DNA of 10,987 bases from assembly GCA_028565635.1 (NCBI GenBank), contig JAOXYB010057578.1:1-10987 (forward strand), given 5' to 3'. The notes below the pieces were generated by a model. The model made no database searches and was not told the origin of the DNA. It worked only from the letters and a program-made list of their open reading frames with translations. A program made the position numbers and the translations under genes. Shown here one piece after another: positions 8,412 through 10,987 of the stretch. The first letter of the stretch is position 1, and the number at the start of each line of letters is the position of its first letter. Source of the stretch: Phoronis ovalis. Taxonomy: Eukaryota; Phoronida; Phoronidae.

Positions 8412-8463
8412 TAAAGTGCAATTTTGATTTCTTTGATTAACCCATTGGGATAAGTTTTCATTA
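8412..8463 (+). repeat. 52-bp direct repeat, left copy
   Basis: Identical over all 52 bases to 8642-8693; these two copies bracket the 184-bp inserted segment. It overlaps the segment by the four bases ATTA. See the right copy for interpretation. Confidence 0.97.
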
Positions 8464-8643
8464 TTAACATAAATAGCTATGAATGGTGTGAGACAGAGAA
8501 GCAGCTGTAAACAATAGATATCGATCAAATTTTATCTATATTTCATGACGTATGTAATTACAAAGATAATTTTGAAATCAAACGGTGCTAGGTAACAATT
8601 TAGCCATGTCCATTTATGTCACTTGTAAGGTACCCTATAACTA
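8460..8643 (+). repeat. 184-bp dispersed repeat, inserted copy
   Basis: A near-identical copy (two mismatches, no gaps) of 4016-4199 from GPCR intron 1, in the same orientation, 4444 bases away. It is bracketed by the 52-bp direct repeat, with 4 bases (ATTA) and 2 bases (TA) shared at the junctions. There are no terminal inverted repeats, poly-A tail or coding capacity. The arrangement fits copying of a template segment into a staggered break more than a known transposon. Confidence 0.93.
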
Positions 8644-8693
8644 AAGTGCAATTTTGATTTCTTTGATTAACCCATTGGGATAAGTTTTCATTA
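8642..8693 (+). repeat. 52-bp direct repeat, right copy
   Basis: Exact copy of 8412-8463. It reads as a target duplication: the site was present once, was broken with long overhangs, and was restored on both sides of the inserted segment. A 230-bp partial tandem duplication would look the same. Confidence 0.97.
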
Positions 8694-8769
8694 ATTTTGC
8701 CTTGGATATATGGAACTGTTTCTGAAATATTAACGAGTATAAAATTAAGCGACCGCACATTCCGTTCAG

Positions 8770-9095
8770 CATTTAAAACAGATGAAATTTTCATAACAGC
8801 GTTTTAACTCTTTATCACAATTCTCTTTTAATTCAAGCAATTATATTTCTTGTTCAAGTATTATTTATGACAAAATCATCAAAATTGAGGCAAATTACCA
8901 ATATCATTTAACTGATCATATATAACAATTATGATCTCTTAGTTTAAGCACGAAGAAATCTTCAGAACAGCGTAGTTCATGGACACCCTGGTTTTAATTG
9001 TTTCACCGTAATTCTCCTTTAGAGTAAACAATTACAGTTCTTGTCCAAATATTATTTGTGACAAAATTATGAGAATTGAGACAGTAAGTTATCTT
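8770..9095 (+). repeat. Old diverged direct repeat, about 170-190 bp period
   Basis: Sequence from about 8770 to 8898 is matched by 8941-9095. ACAGATGAAATTTTCATAACAGCG pairs with the region starting GCACGAAGAAATC, and TCTTGTTCAAGTATTATTTATGACAAAAT (about 8850-8878) pairs with the region 9038-9067, with many substitutions. The second unit has about 20 extra bases after CAGCG. No coding potential. Confidence 0.6.
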
Positions 9096-9649
9096 CTCCG
9101 CATCTATACAATTAACAATGTCAATTCACTGCTTCTATTTGACAAATAAATGTGAACGATTATGTTTAACCAACCTGCGCTCATATTATAAATACTCAGC
9201 TGCTTTATGCACCTACTTATATCTACGGAAAACTTTTAAACTCTAGGAAGTACTAAGCAACAGTAAGTATAACTCTGTTTTACACGACAGCGTCAGCGTT
9301 CATATTTCACGCAAGTAGATTAACATTTCAATACTATCATCAGATTAACATCAATTTTTGAAAATAATAATAAAAATATTTGAAGTTACGTCATTGTTTA
9401 AGTAATAATAATATGAACTCAATAAAATAAGTTAGCGTAATTCTAAAATATATGTTGCCATTGTTTGGACCCAAAAGAAAATAAGTCATTTGAACAGTAA
9501 TTGGCAAAAGTAACAATATTTAAAAAATTGAAAGAGCGAAGTCTATTTTGCAAGGCATGTTAAATTATTTAGAATCTTAATACTAATTAAGGGTTTAGGA
9601 GTTTAAAATATGCCTTTACAGAATCTATCGGTGGACAAGAGTAATCACG
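9096..9649. other. AT-rich region upstream of the secreted-peptide locus
   Basis: No gene is recognised. It should contain the promoter and 5' UTR of the peptide locus. CTTTACAG at 9614-9621 could be the acceptor of a 5' UTR exon. If it is not used, an out-of-frame upstream ATG at 9610 precedes the presumed start. Confidence 0.45.
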
Positions 9650-9709
9650 ATGCTGTTAAAAACAAAGTATCTGTTGGTCCTAATTGTTGCTGCATCAGTC
9701 ATCCTACTG
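9650..9709 (+). CDS. Signal-peptide exon of a small secreted Cys-rich peptide gene
   Basis: ATG at 9650 (A at -3) opens a frame whose first residues have a Lys-containing n-region followed by an uninterrupted hydrophobic core rich in Leu, Val, Ile and Ala, as in a secretory signal peptide. After exactly 20 codons a donor (CTACTG|GTGAGA) leaves phase 0, which matches the phase-0 acceptors of both downstream exons. A second, stronger-looking donor (AGA|GTAAGA at 9747) would leave phase 1. It adds a short polar segment after a plausible Cys-Ala cleavage site, but splices out of frame or into a stop in both downstream exons. I therefore favour the first donor, with reservation. No homologous signal exon was found before the second or third mature exon. 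The family is not recognised. Confidence 0.55.
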
Positions 9710-9932
9710 GTGAGATGCGCTACAATTCATCACAAAGATATGCAGAGTAAGATTCATAATTTATTAACTAACTATCACATGTATGACTCAGTTGAAATGA
9801 GTATCAATGGTTTTTGATTGGTCTTTCTAAAAATAGAAAGGTTATATATTTGGAGATATTAATCAGTTTAAGATTTCAAAAATATTAATCTAACTTATTT
9901 ATCAAATGTTTTCAGCTGGCGTTCCATTTTAG

Positions 9933-10043
9933 GACGAACATCAAAATTTTGTTAATAGAGCTGATGCTGAGGAATATAACAGGGCATGCTGCATCACCTG
10001 CATGATTTTATTACCAGGGCCCTGGTGTGCTTGCTGTTTCTAA
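9933..10043 (+). CDS. Mature-peptide terminal exon A, CC-C-C-CC framework
   Basis: This terminal exon has 36 codons plus TAA and starts after ATTTTAG in phase 0. An in-frame TAG overlaps the acceptor itself, so the frame is closed upstream and must be spliced. An acidic/polar leader of about 18 residues precedes the Cys-rich end, with spacing CC-x2-C-x8-C-x-CC and a central Leu-Leu-Pro-Gly-Pro-Trp. Six cysteines could make three disulfides in a secreted peptide. The cysteine order equals conotoxin framework III (M superfamily), but the 8-residue loop is long and the leader is unlike that family, so toxin identity is unproven. The leader has Asn-Arg where exon B has Lys-Arg, so there is no clear dibasic cleavage site. 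Conservation with exon B is strong across the Cys region. An alternative acceptor 17 bases upstream runs into the TAG. Confidence 0.6.
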   Translation, partial: DEHQNFVNRADAEEYNRACCITCMILLPGPWCACCF

Positions 10044-10066
10044 CATACGTGATGTAAAGAAAGTGA

Positions 10067-10072
10067 AATAAA
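10067..10072 (+). terminator. Polyadenylation signal of terminal exon A
   Basis: AATAAA lies 24 bases after the exon A stop and before exon B. If it is used, exon A ends its own transcript, so A and B would be alternative 3' exons. Confidence 0.6.
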
Positions 10073-10220
10073 ACTAGATTTATATGTATTTTTATCAATA
10101 TTAATTAAGTTGAAGTAAAGATTATAATGTATTAAAATAGTTATTTTTGTCCGTCACTATTAACCACTCACACAAATGAACACCACATAAAGAAAATCGG
10201 ATTTCAATCTTTTATTGTAG

Positions 10221-10331
10221 GTCGACAAACTTCAAAGTTTCTCGAAAAGAGGTAACGTGTATGACCGGGAATGCTGCATTGCCTGCATGCTTTTGTTACC
10301 AGGACCCTGGTGTCTGTGTTGCTATCAGTAA
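10221..10331 (+). CDS. Mature-peptide terminal exon B, CC-C-C-CC framework
   Basis: A homologue of exon A of identical length (36 codons plus TAA), starting in phase 0 after a pyrimidine-rich acceptor TCTTTTATTGTAG. The leader contains Lys-Arg at exon residues 9-10, a proprotein-convertase site that would release a peptide of about 26 residues. The Cys region again reads CC-x2-C-x8-C-x-CC with Leu-Pro-Gly-Pro-Trp in the middle. Over the 14 codons from the first CC to the Trp-Cys I count five base differences from exon A, three of them silent; both replacements are conservative (Thr/Ala, Ile/Leu). Similarity continues into the 3' UTR (GATGTAA and ACTAGATTTAT blocks), which shows duplication of a genomic segment. 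No signal exon precedes it, so it probably shares 9650-9709. Function and family are unknown; toxin-like by framework only. Confidence 0.6.
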   Translation, partial: VDKLQSFSKRGNVYDRECCIACMLLLPGPWCLCCYQ

Positions 10332-10339
10332 TTTGATGT

Positions 10340-10397
10340 AATAAATTAACCCAGGACTAGATTTATCTTAATAACTAGTCATTGATAAAAAAATAAA
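10340..10397 (+). terminator. Polyadenylation signals of terminal exon B
   Basis: AATAAA occurs at 10340-10345, only 9 bases after the stop, and again at 10392-10397. The second has more usual spacing. Confidence 0.5.
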
Positions 10398-10604
10398 GTT
10401 AACTAACTTTTCTTAACAATACGCAACTAAAAAAGTTGTTTAAGACGTTTATTAACACAATTAAGGGAAATCACATTTTTCATTTGAAATATGGTAGTTT
10501 CCTTTTCACGAATATAAATGTAGAAGTTATTCGGGCGTATTTGTTTTCACATTGACATAATAACATAGCAGCCTAAGAGAAATTTCATAAATTTTACCTT
10601 GCAT

Positions 10605-10646
10605 GGCGAGATGTTTTTCGGTGAGTTGCGAAATTCGGATCTCGCC
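10605..10646. repeat. Hairpin-forming inverted repeat
   Basis: GGCGAGAT (10605-10612) is the exact reverse complement of ATCTCGCC (10639-10646) with a 26-base loop. It is locally GC-rich against an AT-rich background, suggesting a fragment of an interspersed repeat. Confidence 0.55.
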
Positions 10647-10838
10647 ACCCCGGTATCCCATGTGTCATAGTTATCATCACTTTTAGTCAATGCATAGAGA
10701 GATAAAAATAAAAATACATTACGAAATACTGTTGTGTCAGCTATATTATCGCAGCTTCAGTGATGATTAAGATTTATATACATGTATATATTAATGCGTA
10801 CCCTTGCAGGCGTCTTACAGTCTCTAAGATTGCCCTCT

Positions 10839-10943
10839 GAACGTTTTGAAACTTCCCAATTTCTTAACATTATTTTTATTTTGATTATCTTGTGAACGTT
10901 TTGGATCTCCCCATTTCTTAACATGACTTCAATTTTTCAATAG
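10839..10943 (+). repeat. Two 55-bp tandem units
   Basis: GAACGTTTTGAAACTTCCCA (from 10839) followed by ATTTCTTAACAT recurs at 10894 as GAACGTTTTGGATCTCCCCA followed by ATTTCTTAACAT. The second unit runs directly into the presumed acceptor at 10943. Confidence 0.8.
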
Positions 10944-10987
10944 ATTCTGCCACCTGCTTTCACCGCAACTGGACAAGATGAATATAT
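10944..10987 (+). CDS. Possible third mature-peptide exon, cut by the window end
   Basis: CTTCAATTTTTCAATAG precedes base 10944 and resembles the acceptor region of exon B (TTTCAATCTTTTATTGTAG). The following 44 bases stay open in phase 0 for 14 codons. A Phe sits at residue 6, as in exon A (residue 7 in exon B), and an Asp-Glu-Tyr at 12-14 aligns with the Glu-Glu-Tyr and Val-Tyr of exons A and B just before their Cys region. The cysteine part would lie beyond the window. This is inference from a short stretch and could be chance. Confidence 0.3.
   Translation, partial: MLPPAFTATGQDEY

Noticed and set aside
9900-9932. Exon A starting at the upstream acceptor TTTTCAG (9909-9915)
   Set aside because: Joined in phase 1 it meets TAG at 9930-9932 before the Cys region. 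The acceptor at 9932 is homologous to the one of exon B.
9933-10331. Firm assignment of the peptides as M-superfamily conotoxins
   Set aside because: Only the order CC-C-C-CC agrees. The 8-residue loop, hydrophobic Pro-Gly-Pro-Trp core and signal region are not typical, and the organism is unknown.
1-10987. CRISPR arrays, bacterial operons, insertion sequences, reverse transcriptase or transposase genes, integrated viral genes
   Set aside because: None seen. The repeats lack CRISPR spacing, and no long frame other than the receptor carries a recognisable domain.

Overview
This is animal nuclear DNA. It is AT-rich, its genes are split by spliceosomal introns with GT..AG borders, it carries two tRNA-Gly(GCC) genes with internal Pol III promoters, and it holds the last exon of the conserved eukaryotic replication gene MCM3. 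The repeat content and a small cysteine-rich secreted-peptide locus suggest a marine invertebrate, possibly a mollusc or other lophotrochozoan. That placement is a guess from style, not from a marker gene.

Layout. 1-1050: the final intron, last coding exon and 3' UTR of MCM3 (+ strand). 1512-6113: a class A G-protein-coupled receptor on the - strand, facing MCM3. I could reconstruct it as three coding exons (4839-6113, 2661-2862, 1512-1954) that join in phase to 639 codons plus stop. It has all seven membrane segments, a DRY motif, an NPIIY motif, a very long third intracellular loop and a long Ser/Thr/Arg-rich tail. 6114-7627: mostly empty upstream or intergenic DNA. 7628-8031: a tandem duplication carrying two - strand tRNA-Gly(GCC) genes, one of which has lost the conserved U33. 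8080-9095: a repeat-rich block with a degenerate 30-bp minisatellite, a 184-bp near-identical copy of a piece of the receptor's first intron flanked by a perfect 52-bp direct duplication, and an old diverged direct repeat. 9650-10987: a small secreted-peptide locus on the + strand.

The most interesting part is the right end. One signal-peptide-like exon (9650-9709) is followed by two homologous terminal exons of exactly equal length (9933-10043 and 10221-10331). Both have phase-0 acceptors, a CC-x2-C-x8-C-x-CC cysteine pattern, an own stop and an own polyadenylation signal. A plausible start of a third copy runs off the window at 10944-10987. This looks like one signal exon serving a tandem array of alternative mature-peptide exons. 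The cysteine order matches conotoxin framework III, but the loop lengths and the signal sequence do not let me assign a family. No function linking the MCM3, receptor, tRNA and peptide loci is implied by their proximity.
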